Shown here: positions 10,830 through 22,745 of the stretch, one piece after another
How the letters are laid out: each line of letters begins with the position of its first letter
Position numbering within the stretch: the first letter of the stretch is position 1
NCBI GenBank assembly: GCA_004352715.1
Contig: SCFE01000051.1
Location: forward strand, 2,027,131-2,091,130
Direction of reading: 5' to 3'
Source: Hofstenia miamia
Taxonomy: Eukaryota > Xenacoelomorpha > Acoela
DNA: 64,000 bases
The notes under the pieces: generated by a model
Seen by the model: the letters and a program-made list of their open reading frames with translations, nothing else
What the model was told of the DNA's origin: nothing
Database searches by the model: none
Translations under genes and position numbers: made by a program

Positions 10830-13100
10830 ACTATTAACCAGTTAGTACCCCCATGATCAAATAATTTCAACTGTAAATAAGATAATCTGTTATCAAATAT
10901 CTTATTACGGTTTCACAAAAATTTCAGCTGGTGCAACTTAAATGTCACAATAATGCAGACCACCAATAAACCTATAGCTATAACCTTTTAGATCTTCTGA
11001 TTGTATTAATAAAATTATTATCTGATGTTTTCTTGTATTAGTAAATAATTGGTAATTATTTAAGTAAGCCAACGATTTCGGATACAAATTAAATTATACA
11101 TGCATATTTTTAACAATAGCATACCAAACGAACAATTCTAGATCATTTTTTTAGTATTATTGTAAATATCATTCATTCTAGAACTAATTAAAACTTAAAT
11201 CAATGTGTTGATGACTTTTGAATATTCAATGTTAATACGCTAATGCATAGCCGTAGCTGTCCATGAGCGAACTAACTGAACTAATTTCATAGCTCCTATG
11301 GTTTCTTTCCCGCTGAAAACTGTTTGCATTATTTTGTATATTGTCTGGATACTGGCTGCAGCTGAAAATTCAATGATCGCTGCTTAAAAATAGTCATGAG
11401 GTGCGTTTATTAAGGAGGAACTGTTCTGAAAAACTGACACAGGCATGTGAACCTTCACGTTCTGCAAGCTTATGGTATGAAAAGTATGAGAAAAAAACAT
11501 TTTTTTGCATCATTTATAATAGCAGAAATAGCCGCCGCAATTTTAATACAACACTAGGGACTTGCCAGATTCTTAGAATCACTTGATTTTGTTGTTGTTT
11601 TTAGATAAGATTAATGAATAGAAAATGATATTTTCATTTTTTTATTTATGAACTTAATTTTGAAAAATGAGCAATATGAAGCATATTTGGTCACTTTTTC
11701 TAAAAACCGAACTGATATTGTTTAAGTACACATTCTTTATAAATTGGATAAAATGGTAATGTCATTGTTTAGATATAAACTCATCCTGCAGATTTTCGTG
11801 CACTACCACGCTGATCTCTAGAGCACAATTTTGATTCGGTTAAAATATTCATCTAGCTATGCCCATAATTGTGCATCTAGCAGTAGAATCCAACGCAGTA
11901 AATTGCCTAATTTGCTCATTAATGTAAGTAAAAAGAAATATGAAATAAAAATAATTGCCTACTCAAATAAGTTGACACAGTGAAAGGTTTTTTGTCTCTA
12001 TTGTTGAAATCCATGACTCATTCAGGTCATAAGTATCGCATATCTACCAAATTTCTGAAGCACCTCGCCAGTATTTGGTCAATACAGGTTGTAATTCACA
12101 AATGATACCTTTAAATTTTTTATTGTTATTGTGTAAGTTGAACGTTATAAATTAATATTTCCGCCATTTTTAAATGCCAATTTTTGTTTCATTGGATTTC
12201 ACAGTGATGCCATTCACAACGAAAATGTGAGAGCTCAAAGAAGTGAGGATAGGGCATCTGGAAAATTAAGTTTCCCATTAATAAATTTCTTCAAAATAGA
12301 AAAGTTTGAAAACAATTATAAGGGTATTCGGATATGATTTTACATTAACTTTGTTTCAAATATATTGATATGACGTAGTAGAAACGTGCTAATTTCGCCA
12401 TGTTAATAATGACATCATTTCTAGAGAATATTGAAGATTTAACATGTAATTAATGTTAAATTATATATGGTTAACGTAATTTAGAAAGCAATTTAAATAA
12501 TACTTTATTGATTAACTTTAACAATTTTGGTCTGTTTTGCCAGCATGTTAAATCAGTGCTGGAACTATTAAAAATAAATGTTTGCAAAGCTCACAGTACA
12601 AACAATGAAAATGGTAAATATACAATATGTACTAATAGCAGCGTCGTTTACAGATGACGTTGTCGCTATTTGATTGTAAAATTTCAGATGGAACATTAAG
12701 TGGGACTGAGTAGCATTTCCAGCTAAATTAAGCAAAGCATTTCCTTAATGAAATGGACTGTAACTAAAATCGTTCTTAATATGCAACAGTTGTGATCTAA
12801 TAATTCACTAAGAGTTGTGACATTTCGAGGAATAATGTCATTCTTTGTCATACGTAGCTGTAAATGCCTTTGGCTTAAGTAAAGGCATCCTAAAAATACA
12901 GCCACTAACTGTTGAAAGAAAATGATGTTAGACAATTAGAAAACGAAGCATAAAAATAAATTTTAAAAATCTAACAAAACTGACAGAATATAAAACAAAC
13001 TTCTAACAATAAATTCTAAGTAAAATTTCGGGATTTGATGGAATTGCAAAAGTCTGAATTAGCTCTTGGCTCAGCGGCTAACTCCTAAAAGAAAAGAGTG
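10830..13100. other. AT-rich non-coding stretch
   Basis: No gene, RNA or bounded mobile element recognised. Short frames such as 11401-11586 and 12723-12935 show no family motif. Confidence 0.45.
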
Positions 13101-13211
13101 AAATACAATGAATTACGGTTGCGTGAGACCAGTCTGTCCCATGAGACTGGAATCTGTCACTAAATCATTCTGTGGGCCTACGGCTACGACTAACATGGGA
13201 CTGAGACCAGT

Positions 13212-13490
13212 GTTGCATAGGCAGGCCGATTTTGGCGGCCTGAGCCGGCCTGTGGCCAGTGCTCGTATATTTTACGGCCGGTAGAGACCTGCTGCNNNNN
13301 NNNNNNNNNNNNNNNNNNNNNNNNNNNNNNNNNNNNNNNNNNNNNNNNNNNNNNNNNNNNNNNNNNNNNNNNNNNNNNNNNNNNNNNNNNNNNNNNNNNN
13401 NNNNNNNNNNNNTAGGCAGGCAGATTTTGGCGGTCTGTGGCCAGTGCTCGTATATTTTACGGCCGGTAGAGACCTGCTGCGTGTAGTAGT
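13212..13490. repeat. Tandem repeat of about 190 bp spanning a short assembly gap
   Basis: A block rich in GCC/GGC (AGGCAGGCCGATTTTGGCGG, then GCTCGTATATTTTACGGCCG) occurs before the N run and again right after it. The second copy lacks the CCTGAGCCGG segment. The gap (13296-13412, 117 N) therefore lies inside a tandem repeat and its true length is uncertain. Confidence 0.8.
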
Positions 13491-13679
13491 TGTTTCTTAC
13501 TACGACTTATTTCCCTATGCATTTTGCATACTACTGCATGCACCTAGGAAAAGCCATTTCTTCTCCACTGGATTTACTTTTACAGTAAAGTTACTTACAG
13601 TAGCTATAAGTTACAGTATTTATAATAATTTTTTTATTTGCTACCAGCCGGTGTGCAACTCTGACCCTACCATAATTTT

Positions 13680-13880
13680 CAAACCTTTTGGACCAATGGG
13701 ACCAGGAAATTTCATGGGACTGGTAACAAATCTAATGAGACTTAATAAACTATGGTCAATAAAATTCTGGTCTCGCAGAAATCCACGGTGAATATTAACC
13801 TTTCTGTCCAGACGAACTTACAGAAGTAACTTACGAAAACGACTACTCAGAAATCAATATTCCAAAAAATTTAAAACAGT
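13680..13880. repeat. Interspersed repeat, copy 2
   Basis: Shares about 200 bp with 7850-8055 in the same orientation, with substitutions and small indels. Related GAGACCAG/GGGACTG motifs also occur at 13120-13215, so the element may extend across the tandem repeat. Confidence 0.7.
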
Positions 13881-14537
13881 TGTAAATTAAAACTCACAGC
13901 ATAAAAGTATTAAAATACAAAAATGCTTCATATTCGATCTACGATTTGTAACACCGATGTGAAAATCTTCATTATCATAACTATTAATGGAATAAAAGCC
14001 AGAAAAGATTATTAGAATTCTTAATGTGAAATATCTGACAAATTATCCAACCACATCTTCAAATTTAGTTTTTGTGTGCAACTACATAATTTTACCAGCA
14101 AATCGATTTATTAACTGCAAAGAATATAAAGGCATCCTAAATTTGTATAAATGCAAAACTATTTTGTCTCTTACTCTAAAAAACATTTATTTGCTTAACA
14201 GATTTCGGCACCGTTTTAAAAAACAAGAGTATCATTTTTGTAGCCGGTGTAATGATATGATACCCTCTACTAATTTCATTTCCTGGAAATGATAACATTT
14301 AATAAATTCTAGAATTTTCAGTGTTACCAAATTAACTTACTCGCCGTTATATTGGTTTGTTTAGTGAACTGTAAACAAGCTTTTTCTAAATGGAAGGTTG
14401 GCGTTTAAAACATCAATTGATAATCGTGAAAGAAAGACTGTATATGAAAACCAATTTCAAGTTTTCGAAGGGTTCCTTTAGTTTCTCATATATGGTTGAG
14501 CATCGAGGAAAAACAATGTCATAAAAATCCAATTTAG

Positions 14538-14731
14538 GTGCCAAAATTGGCTACGGCTCGGCAGATATGGTTGTTATCCATCCATTTAAGTGCAAGTCAA
14601 TCCATGTGAATGAATTTCAAGAAATGTTATTAGAGCCCGACAATGAAGGCAATTCCTCGGTATTTAATCCTGAGATGACGTTATTCCTGCAAAAATTCTG
14701 GATACATGAAAAAGCTGCAAAAGACATTTAA
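14538..14731 (+). CDS. Candidate exon of unknown function inside the left-arm-only block
   Basis: After a possible acceptor (CAATTTAG, ending 14537) an open frame of about 65 codons runs to TAA at 14729-14731. It reads GAKIGYGSADMVVIHPFKCK, then a hydrophilic stretch with FQEMLLEPDNEGN and FLQKFWIHEKAAKDI. The composition resembles protein more than AT-rich noise, but I recognise no family and the right arm lacks it. It could be a relic of a transposon gene. Confidence 0.25.
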
Positions 14732-15718
14732 CAATGAATGTTGAATATAACGCAAGAAGCTATCAAGCTATTACACTCTTCTGGAAGAGCTGGTTAAGGT
14801 ATATACACTGATAAACTTTTGCGCTCTTTCAAATAATTGTAATGCTATAGAGAAAGTAAAGTTATATACGCCTGAATTGATTTTATTGCCAAATGAAGGT
14901 CCAAAGATGCATCAATTATTTTAGCAAAATGGGTCAGGATATGTTAACCTAACTCAACTCGATTCAAAATTCATCTATAAATGTTAACCCAAACCAACCT
15001 AAGTTTCATTGAGTTTTTAATGTGCTTGACCCAACCAAATGTGTGTCAAAATATGACCCACCTATAATTTCAGTACTTAGCATGTTTTTGCTTCATGACC
15101 TTCATAATCATTATATATAAGCATGTTTGAAAAAGTAATATATAATGTATTAATAAGTAAAAATATTTAAATGGTATTAAAAAGTATGTTTTTAAACTGA
15201 AATCTCAAAAAAATATTACAAACTCTTCTGCAGGCGTGCATGTATAATATCTTTTGATAACCCAATCATTACTTTGAAACGTTGACCCAAACTTTTATAT
15301 GTTGACACAATCCAACACAATAATCTAGCAATACATACAACACAACGGGGTTGGATTGGGCTGGGTCAACCTATTTACAGTCCTGGTGCAGAACGAGCAG
15401 TTGGATCAACTTGCAAGCCACGCTAAGTCAACCATTTTAAATGATTTTCAACTACGGTGTATCATGTTATATAATTGTCACGAAAGAAGTTTTAATAAAA
15501 AATTCTTTTTGTTTAATTAATTCTTATATACTGGATAGCATTGCGAAAAATATAAATGATGTGCGTGGTTGGGAATTTTTCTTAAGGCATTTTTCAACAT
15601 TTACGGTAAAGAAATTGATTTTCGAAATTTTTCTAACAAATTGATATCCTTAATATGAATTGTTTTTACCAATACTTACAGCAATTTACGGCGTGAGAAC
15701 TTCTACAGTCTCTCTTCA

Positions 15719-16009
15719 CTAAACTCTGCTCATTCTTGACGAAAACTGCAAAGAATTCTTGCCGTTCGTTCTTTCGGTTACATTGCGTCGTTCATTCGAC
15801 TGCAGACTCGGGTACGGGCTGCGCTCGGGTGAATTCTGATTGGCGTGTGTGATATTTGTGTGATGTGGATAGCAGTCATCATCTTCTGAACAAAGTACGT
15901 AAATTGAAATCACTACTGTAATTGACTGAAGAATAATAATGATCAAGAATGTGAAAATAACGATTTCGGAATTATTTGAAATAAGTTTCTCCAGAGTGGT
16001 CAAGCAACC
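15719..16009 (-). CDS. Tetraspanin, last coding exon, left-arm copy
   Basis: Tetraspanins are four-pass membrane proteins that organise membrane microdomains. This exon follows a phase-0 acceptor (TTTTTATTTAG) and begins GCLTTLEKLISNN, the end of the large extracellular loop with its conserved Gly-Cys. Next comes a hydrophobic segment, IVIFTFLIIIILQSITVVIS, which is the fourth transmembrane helix. Then a cytoplasmic tail of about 55 residues starts LCSEDDDCYPHHTN and is rich in Ser, Asn and Arg. It stops at TAG (15719-15721). It reads toward the window start; its upstream exons should lie toward or inside the gap at 16807-17806. The exon appears identical to the right-arm copy. Confidence 0.8.
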   Translation of the reverse strand, partial: GCLTTLEKLISNNSEIVIFTFLIIIILQSITVVISIYVLCSEDDDCYPHHTNITHANQNSPERSPYPSLQSNERRNVTERTNGKNSLQFSSRMSRV

Positions 16010-16330
16010 CTAAATAAAAATCAATGAAGATAAACTATGATAAAGGTTCTCCCATCAATATTATCAAGTTTGTGGAAGACTCCAAAAAATATTTTAAAGA
16101 CTGATTTACTTTAGCCTAAATATGTGCTCAGACCGTCGATTTTTATCACCTGCTTTTTGTGGAAAAAGCATTCATTTTTGTTTGTATCAATCGATTTTAT
16201 CAGCAGTTTTTGTTAGAAAAACCAGTGTTGAAATATTGTCCCCATTACGATTTCTTTGACAGATGACAGGTTATCTGGGATGGATTGACTAGCTTACAAT
16301 TATATTTTAATAACAACGTTAAACAAGTTA

Positions 16331-16640
16331 GGGAAGTGATCCAAATGCAATACGTTAACAACACCGTTAACAAATGGTGTCTTACGTTAATATGACCGTA
16401 AACCAAATCGTAAACTTACACTCAAAATAAATTCGCTAAAGATGAAGTTTACTTTAAAGGCGTGTTTTTTCGGTAAACGTTATTACAAATAAGTTTGGCA
16501 CATTTAGGTTCTGCACATTTCTTCAAACCAAATATATCTATGCAAATAAATTTATTAAGCGTATGCAGACATTTGAAGCAAGAATTATTGTTTACGTTTG
16601 CATTTTTACTTGTTAACGTATTGAATTTGGATCACTTCCC
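16331..16640. mobile_element. PIF/Harbinger-like MITE, 310 bp, with paralogous empty site
   Basis: Termini GGGAAGTGATCCAAATGCAA and, inverted at the right end, GGGAAGTGATCCAAATTCAA; the inverted repeat continues with TACGTTAACAA. It is flanked on both sides by TTA (16328-16330 and 16641-16643). The right inverted-repeat arm has the uninterrupted sequence with a single copy of that triplet (TAA on the plus strand, 18379-18381), which proves insertion and fixes the duplication at 3 bp. A TTA target duplication fits PIF/Harbinger. No coding capacity. Confidence 0.93.
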
Positions 16641-16806
16641 TTACTAGAATGTTAATTTGAAATTTTCGATCTCAAAAATTGGGCTCTTTGGAATCTTTTA
16701 TCCACTTGAACTTGAAGTAGCGAAAAGTATCAAGCTTTAACATCTTTCAAATTATCATATAGAAGTAATCAGTTGAATTTGCCAAAAAAAATCGACTGGA
16801 TTGTAT

Positions 16807-17806
16807 NNNNNNNNNNNNNNNNNNNNNNNNNNNNNNNNNNNNNNNNNNNNNNNNNNNNNNNNNNNNNNNNNNNNNNNNNNNNNNNNNNNNNNNNNNNNNN
16901 NNNNNNNNNNNNNNNNNNNNNNNNNNNNNNNNNNNNNNNNNNNNNNNNNNNNNNNNNNNNNNNNNNNNNNNNNNNNNNNNNNNNNNNNNNNNNNNNNNNN
17001 NNNNNNNNNNNNNNNNNNNNNNNNNNNNNNNNNNNNNNNNNNNNNNNNNNNNNNNNNNNNNNNNNNNNNNNNNNNNNNNNNNNNNNNNNNNNNNNNNNNN
17101 NNNNNNNNNNNNNNNNNNNNNNNNNNNNNNNNNNNNNNNNNNNNNNNNNNNNNNNNNNNNNNNNNNNNNNNNNNNNNNNNNNNNNNNNNNNNNNNNNNNN
17201 NNNNNNNNNNNNNNNNNNNNNNNNNNNNNNNNNNNNNNNNNNNNNNNNNNNNNNNNNNNNNNNNNNNNNNNNNNNNNNNNNNNNNNNNNNNNNNNNNNNN
17301 NNNNNNNNNNNNNNNNNNNNNNNNNNNNNNNNNNNNNNNNNNNNNNNNNNNNNNNNNNNNNNNNNNNNNNNNNNNNNNNNNNNNNNNNNNNNNNNNNNNN
17401 NNNNNNNNNNNNNNNNNNNNNNNNNNNNNNNNNNNNNNNNNNNNNNNNNNNNNNNNNNNNNNNNNNNNNNNNNNNNNNNNNNNNNNNNNNNNNNNNNNNN
17501 NNNNNNNNNNNNNNNNNNNNNNNNNNNNNNNNNNNNNNNNNNNNNNNNNNNNNNNNNNNNNNNNNNNNNNNNNNNNNNNNNNNNNNNNNNNNNNNNNNNN
17601 NNNNNNNNNNNNNNNNNNNNNNNNNNNNNNNNNNNNNNNNNNNNNNNNNNNNNNNNNNNNNNNNNNNNNNNNNNNNNNNNNNNNNNNNNNNNNNNNNNNN
17701 NNNNNNNNNNNNNNNNNNNNNNNNNNNNNNNNNNNNNNNNNNNNNNNNNNNNNNNNNNNNNNNNNNNNNNNNNNNNNNNNNNNNNNNNNNNNNNNNNNNN
17801 NNNNNN
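16807..17806. other. Assembly gap of exactly 1000 N
   Basis: A fixed-length run of N, so its size is a placeholder. It sits at the centre of the inverted repeat and should contain, or replace, the upstream tetraspanin exons. The right side begins with an AT microsatellite (17807-17822). Confidence 0.97.
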
Positions 17807-18210
17807 ATATATATATATATATGTTTCCACGTTTAAAATCTATTTATAATATTTTCGATATTATTTCGATATAGTTTACATATTAGGCTTTACTAAGTAT
17901 GAAATAGGCAATACTAGTGCGTCCCACCCAGTACTAGACTGATTTGAAACAATATTGATTCAAAATGATTATTTTTCAACATTAAAACATAATAAATCTT
18001 GTCTTCAACGTGATTCACAAATATATATTGTACCTTATCATTTGTGTTTTTCATATACATGTATATTATTTCATATATAGGATTCTGATTTATATGTATT
18101 TATATTCATATGATGATATATATGATTTTTTATATGAGAATCTCTGTTCCAGCCTAACATTTTTTATCACCGGATGGACTTGAATAGATTTATTTATGAT
18201 GGCAGTCGAT
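17807..18210. other. Spacer between the gap and the right inverted-repeat arm
   Basis: Starts with (AT)n, then AT-rich sequence with many ATATAT/CATATA words. No gene recognised. It has no visible counterpart on the left because the gap intervenes. Confidence 0.5.
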
Positions 18211-19897
18211 AATGTATACAATCCAGTCGATTTTTTTTGGCAAATTCAACTGATTACTTCTATATGATAATTTGAAAGATGTTAAAGCTTGATACTTTTC
18301 GCTACTTCAAGTTCAAGTGGATAAAAGATTCCAAAGAGCCCAATTTTTGAGATCGAAAATTTCAAATTAACATTCTAGTAACTTGCTTAACGTTGTTATA
18401 AAATATAATTGTGAGCTAGTCAATCCATCCCAGATAACCTGTCATCTGTCAAAGAAATCGGTAATGGGGACAATATTTCAACACTGGTTTTTCTAACAAA
18501 AAACTGCTGATAAAATCGATTGATACAAACAAAAATGAATGCTTTTTCCACAAAAAGCAGGTGATAAGAATCGATGGTCTGAACACATCTTTAGGCTAAA
18601 GTAAATCAGTCTTTAAAATATTTTTTGGAGTCTTCCACAAACTTGATAATATTGATGGGAGAACCTTTATCATAGTTTATCTTCATTGATTTTTATTTAG
18701 GGTTGCTTGACCACTCTGGAGAAACTTATTTCAAATAATTCCGAAATCGTTATTTTCACATTCTTGATCATTATTATTCTTCAGTCAATTACAGTAGTGA
18801 TTTCAATTTACGTACTTTGTTCAGAAGATGATGACTGCTATCCACATCACACAAATATCACACACGCCAATCAGAATTCACCCGAGCGCAGCCCGTACCC
18901 GAGTCTGCAGTCGAATGAACGACGCAATGTAACCGAAAGAACGAACGGCAAGAATTCTTTGCAGTTTTCGTCAAGAATGAGCAGAGTTTAGTGAAGAGAG
19001 ACTGTAGAAGTTCTCACGCCGTCAATTGCTGTAAGTATAGCTAAAAACAATTCATATTAGGGATATTAATTTGTTAGAAAAATTCCGAAAATCAATTTCT
19101 TTACCGTAAATGTTGAAAAATGCCTTAAGAAAAATTCCCAACCACACACATCATTTATATTTTTGGCAATGCTATCCAGTATATAAGAATTAATTAAACA
19201 AAGAGAATTTTTTATTAAAACTTCTTTCGTGACAATTACATAACAAAGAAACATGATTGATACTGTAGTTGAAAATCATTTAAAATGGTTGACTTAGCGT
19301 GGCTTACAAGTTGATCCAACTGCTCGTTCTGCACCAGGCCTGTAAATAGGTTGGTTTGACCAAGCCTCGATGCTCAACCATATATGAGAAACTGAAGGAA
19401 CCTTTCGAAAACTTGAAATTGGTTTTCCATATACAGTTTTCTTCTTTGACGATTATCGATTGATGTTTTAAACGCGCACCTTACATTTAGAAAAAGGTTG
19501 TTTACATTTCACTAAACAAACCAATAAAACGGCGCGTAAGTTATATTGGTAAAGTTGAAAATTCTAGAATTGATTAAACGTTATCATTTCCAGGAAATGA
19601 AATTAGTAGAGCTTATCACTACACCGGCTACAAAAATGATACTTTTGTTTTTAAAACGGTGCCAAAATCTGTTAAGCAAACATTCGCTTTTTTAGAGTAA
19701 CGTAAGAGACAAAATAGTTTTGCATTTATTCAAATTTAGGATGCCTTTATTTTCTTTCCAGTTAATAAATCAATTTGCTGGTAAATTTATGTAGTTGCAC
19801 ACAAAAAATAAATTTGAAGATGTGGTTGGCAAATTTGTCAGATATTTCACATTAACAATTCTAGTAATTTTTTCTGGCTTTTATTCCATTAATATTT
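18211..19897 (-). repeat. Right arm of the large inverted repeat
   Basis: Reverse complement of the left arm. It begins at GTATACAATCCAGTCGATTT and ends near the words AATGGAATAAAAGCC (inverted). It lacks the MITE and most of the 850-bp block found in the left arm. Confidence 0.92.
18701..18991 (+). CDS. Tetraspanin, last coding exon, right-arm copy
   Basis: Same exon as 15719-16009 in the opposite orientation: acceptor TTTTTATTTAG at 18690-18700, Gly-Cys at 18701-18706, transmembrane helix four, then the polar cytoplasmic tail to TAG at 18989-18991. I see no base difference between the copies over this exon, while introns and flanks do differ. No start codon belongs here, since the exon is internal to a spliced gene. 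A GTAAGTAT donor-like word about 40 bases after the stop occurs in both copies and may mark a 3' UTR intron. The two copies point outward from the gap. Confidence 0.8.
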   Translation, partial: GCLTTLEKLISNNSEIVIFTFLIIIILQSITVVISIYVLCSEDDDCYPHHTNITHANQNSPERSPYPSLQSNERRNVTERTNGKNSLQFSSRMSRV

Positions 19898-19912
19898 TTG
19901 ATTTACTTAATC

Positions 19913-20094
19913 AGGGGCGTCACGCCATTGCGGCCAGCCCATCCCCCAGAAATTTTTGCCAGTTGTAGTTTTTATAGATATTTTTAAACCAATAGATTTA
20001 TCTTAACTTTTGGTAAAGGTTCTTCCGAGGTTGATTCAGGGACCTCTTTCAGACTTGTCAACGAGCCGAGCCGAGCCAATCTTGAGCGCAGTAT
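19913..20094. mobile_element. Truncated hAT-like ends running into a gap
   Basis: CAGGGGCGTCACGCC at 19913 looks like a hAT terminal repeat. At 20050 a second terminus, CAGACTTGTCAACGAGCCGA, belongs to the MITE family seen whole at 41868-42173 and 43843-44162. Both are cut by the gap starting at 20095, so target duplications cannot be checked. Confidence 0.6.
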
Positions 20095-21094
20095 NNNNNN
20101 NNNNNNNNNNNNNNNNNNNNNNNNNNNNNNNNNNNNNNNNNNNNNNNNNNNNNNNNNNNNNNNNNNNNNNNNNNNNNNNNNNNNNNNNNNNNNNNNNNNN
20201 NNNNNNNNNNNNNNNNNNNNNNNNNNNNNNNNNNNNNNNNNNNNNNNNNNNNNNNNNNNNNNNNNNNNNNNNNNNNNNNNNNNNNNNNNNNNNNNNNNNN
20301 NNNNNNNNNNNNNNNNNNNNNNNNNNNNNNNNNNNNNNNNNNNNNNNNNNNNNNNNNNNNNNNNNNNNNNNNNNNNNNNNNNNNNNNNNNNNNNNNNNNN
20401 NNNNNNNNNNNNNNNNNNNNNNNNNNNNNNNNNNNNNNNNNNNNNNNNNNNNNNNNNNNNNNNNNNNNNNNNNNNNNNNNNNNNNNNNNNNNNNNNNNNN
20501 NNNNNNNNNNNNNNNNNNNNNNNNNNNNNNNNNNNNNNNNNNNNNNNNNNNNNNNNNNNNNNNNNNNNNNNNNNNNNNNNNNNNNNNNNNNNNNNNNNNN
20601 NNNNNNNNNNNNNNNNNNNNNNNNNNNNNNNNNNNNNNNNNNNNNNNNNNNNNNNNNNNNNNNNNNNNNNNNNNNNNNNNNNNNNNNNNNNNNNNNNNNN
20701 NNNNNNNNNNNNNNNNNNNNNNNNNNNNNNNNNNNNNNNNNNNNNNNNNNNNNNNNNNNNNNNNNNNNNNNNNNNNNNNNNNNNNNNNNNNNNNNNNNNN
20801 NNNNNNNNNNNNNNNNNNNNNNNNNNNNNNNNNNNNNNNNNNNNNNNNNNNNNNNNNNNNNNNNNNNNNNNNNNNNNNNNNNNNNNNNNNNNNNNNNNNN
20901 NNNNNNNNNNNNNNNNNNNNNNNNNNNNNNNNNNNNNNNNNNNNNNNNNNNNNNNNNNNNNNNNNNNNNNNNNNNNNNNNNNNNNNNNNNNNNNNNNNNN
21001 NNNNNNNNNNNNNNNNNNNNNNNNNNNNNNNNNNNNNNNNNNNNNNNNNNNNNNNNNNNNNNNNNNNNNNNNNNNNNNNNNNNNNNNNNNNNNN
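20095..21094. other. Assembly gap of exactly 1000 N
   Basis: Placeholder gap, followed by an (AT)n microsatellite at 21095-21115. Confidence 0.97.
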
Positions 21095-21115
21095 ATATAT
21101 ATATATATATATATA

Positions 21116-22071
21116 TTATGTATTAATTGTAGCATGAGATCGATATTAATTGAAAAATGGGGTTGTTCTTCAGTAATATATTATCCGGTATCCGGAAGTA
21201 AACTTATCCGGAATTATCTTTCATTATTCGGAGCCCATCCCTAAAAATTTCCTAACAGGCTTCGAGAAAATTCTTAGAAAATGTAAAAAATGATTTGTCT
21301 CTTTAAAAGCACGCCAGACTGTTTAAGGTTAACAAAAGGCGGACAAACATTTAAGGCCGAAATCAAATTCAATGAGATGATAAGCACTACTTGAACCAAC
21401 ACTTGATTTGCATAGTTTTAACATAAAAATTTATATACGTTATTTTATCGACTAAAAAACAAATATTTGCACAACATTCATTTTGATCGATTTAACAAGT
21501 CATGCTGCAACTACCCTTCACAGTTAACAATTATGGGACTCTTAATGCTACTTAGAATAAATATGAAAGTAAGGATCATCTTCTGATATCTGATATATTG
21601 AAAAATCATTTTGTTCATATCTTAATGACAATCAAATAAGAGGAATTAATTATGCAAGACCAATCGTAAAATTAGAAAGCGGAAAGATGCGCAGAAATTT
21701 AATTGGGTGGGATCTTCCGCTTGAATGATCCACTTTGAGAAATCACCTCGATGTAATAAACTGTGGTTAGTAAAACACAGATTATTAGTTAAAACTTGAT
21801 TCAGAGCGATACCTTATCTCCCAAGGGAAATTCATTTCATTATTAAAGAACATGGCAGTCGTTAGAAAACTGTTTTAAAAGTTAATTTGCAATATCAATA
21901 CACAATGCACTTTTTCTAAATACGTTGCACCCCTTGCCACTTTGTGAGGTTAGGCAACCAAATACCTCTGTGAAAATTATGGATCACTGTAATTAAGCCT
22001 CCAGCATACAATAATTTATCAATCAAAAATCCACAAGCGATAGTGTTGCAACCAAATCTAATCTATATTAC
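21116..22071. other. Non-coding stretch
   Basis: Nothing recognised apart from TATCCGG words near 21180-21220 (ATTATCCGG, TATCCGG, TTATCCGG), which could be the edge of an unrecognised element. Confidence 0.4.
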
Positions 22072-22355
22072 CAGGGTTGGCAAAAAAGTGTATTTTTTTA
22101 CAAAAAAACGTTTGAAACGTAGTAGAAAACATTAACTTATGATAAACTTTTTAACATTCATTTTTCGTTTCATACACAAACAAAATGCAAGTTTTGCTAT
22201 TTTTGGTAGAAAATCGGTTATAAAAATACGAATGGACGAAACCCAAAAATTATTTTCCAAACTTTCCTATATATATATTTGAAAAAACACATTTAAAAAA
22301 AGACTGCAAAAAACAGTTGTTTTAAGCAGGTCCTGTTTAAAACATGCCAACTCTG
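22072..22355. mobile_element. hAT-like MITE, 284 bp
   Basis: Left end CAGGGTTGGCAAAAAAGTG and inverted right end CAGAGTTGGCATGTTT. Flanks TATATTAC (22064-22071) and AATATAAC (22356-22363) agree at 6 of 8 bases, as expected for an old 8-bp duplication. No coding capacity. Confidence 0.75.
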
Positions 22356-22537
22356 AATATAACTGCAATAAAAGTAGTAAATCACTATTTTCAATCCAGT
22401 ATATTACTGAAATATCTTGACAAATATTAATACAGTCAATCTCAGATAAACTCAAGAACTACTAGATATATATTCAGCTCAAATCCATTTTAACATACTG
22501 CTAAGACCATGAATTTACTTCAGATTTTTCTTAAAAC

Positions 22538-22745
22538 AGAATTGAAAAAACACAGTGCTATTTGTGATTAGTGATAGCAAAAGCGAAGGGAACCGTAGAG
22601 GCGGTTGCCCCTCCTAAAATTAACTTTTCAGAAAAATCTTCTAAAATTTTATAATTTAAACAGGAAACGTGCTCTTAGCTAATATGCTGGACAATATATC
22701 TTTGTAGAATATTTTTCTTACATAATTAAAATTAGAATATCATAA
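22538..22745. repeat. Direct repeat, copy 1 (pair with 23672-23885)
   Basis: About 200 bp with the same order of words in both copies: GCTATTTGTGA, then CCCCTCC, AACTTTTCAGAAAAA, TTTATAATTTAAACAG and ATTTTTCTTAC. Diverged by substitutions and short indels. No inverted ends or coding frame seen. Confidence 0.8.

Larger units (their letters stand above)
13983..16806 (+). repeat. Left arm of a large inverted repeat
   Basis: Matches 18211-19897 in reverse complement over about 1.66 kb and runs straight into the 1000-N gap. Relative to the right arm it has two extra blocks: about 850 bp (about 14509-15360) and the 310-bp MITE at 16331-16640. Non-coding parts differ by scattered substitutions and indels, whereas the tetraspanin exon inside looks identical in both arms. 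It may be a real inverted duplication or two haplotypes joined by the scaffolder. Confidence 0.92.

Noticed and set aside
16769-17874. Long open frames across the 1000-N gap
   Set aside because: They consist of unknown bases only; no coding evidence. The same applies to the frames over 20095-21094 and, apart from the THAP segment, 58058-59057.
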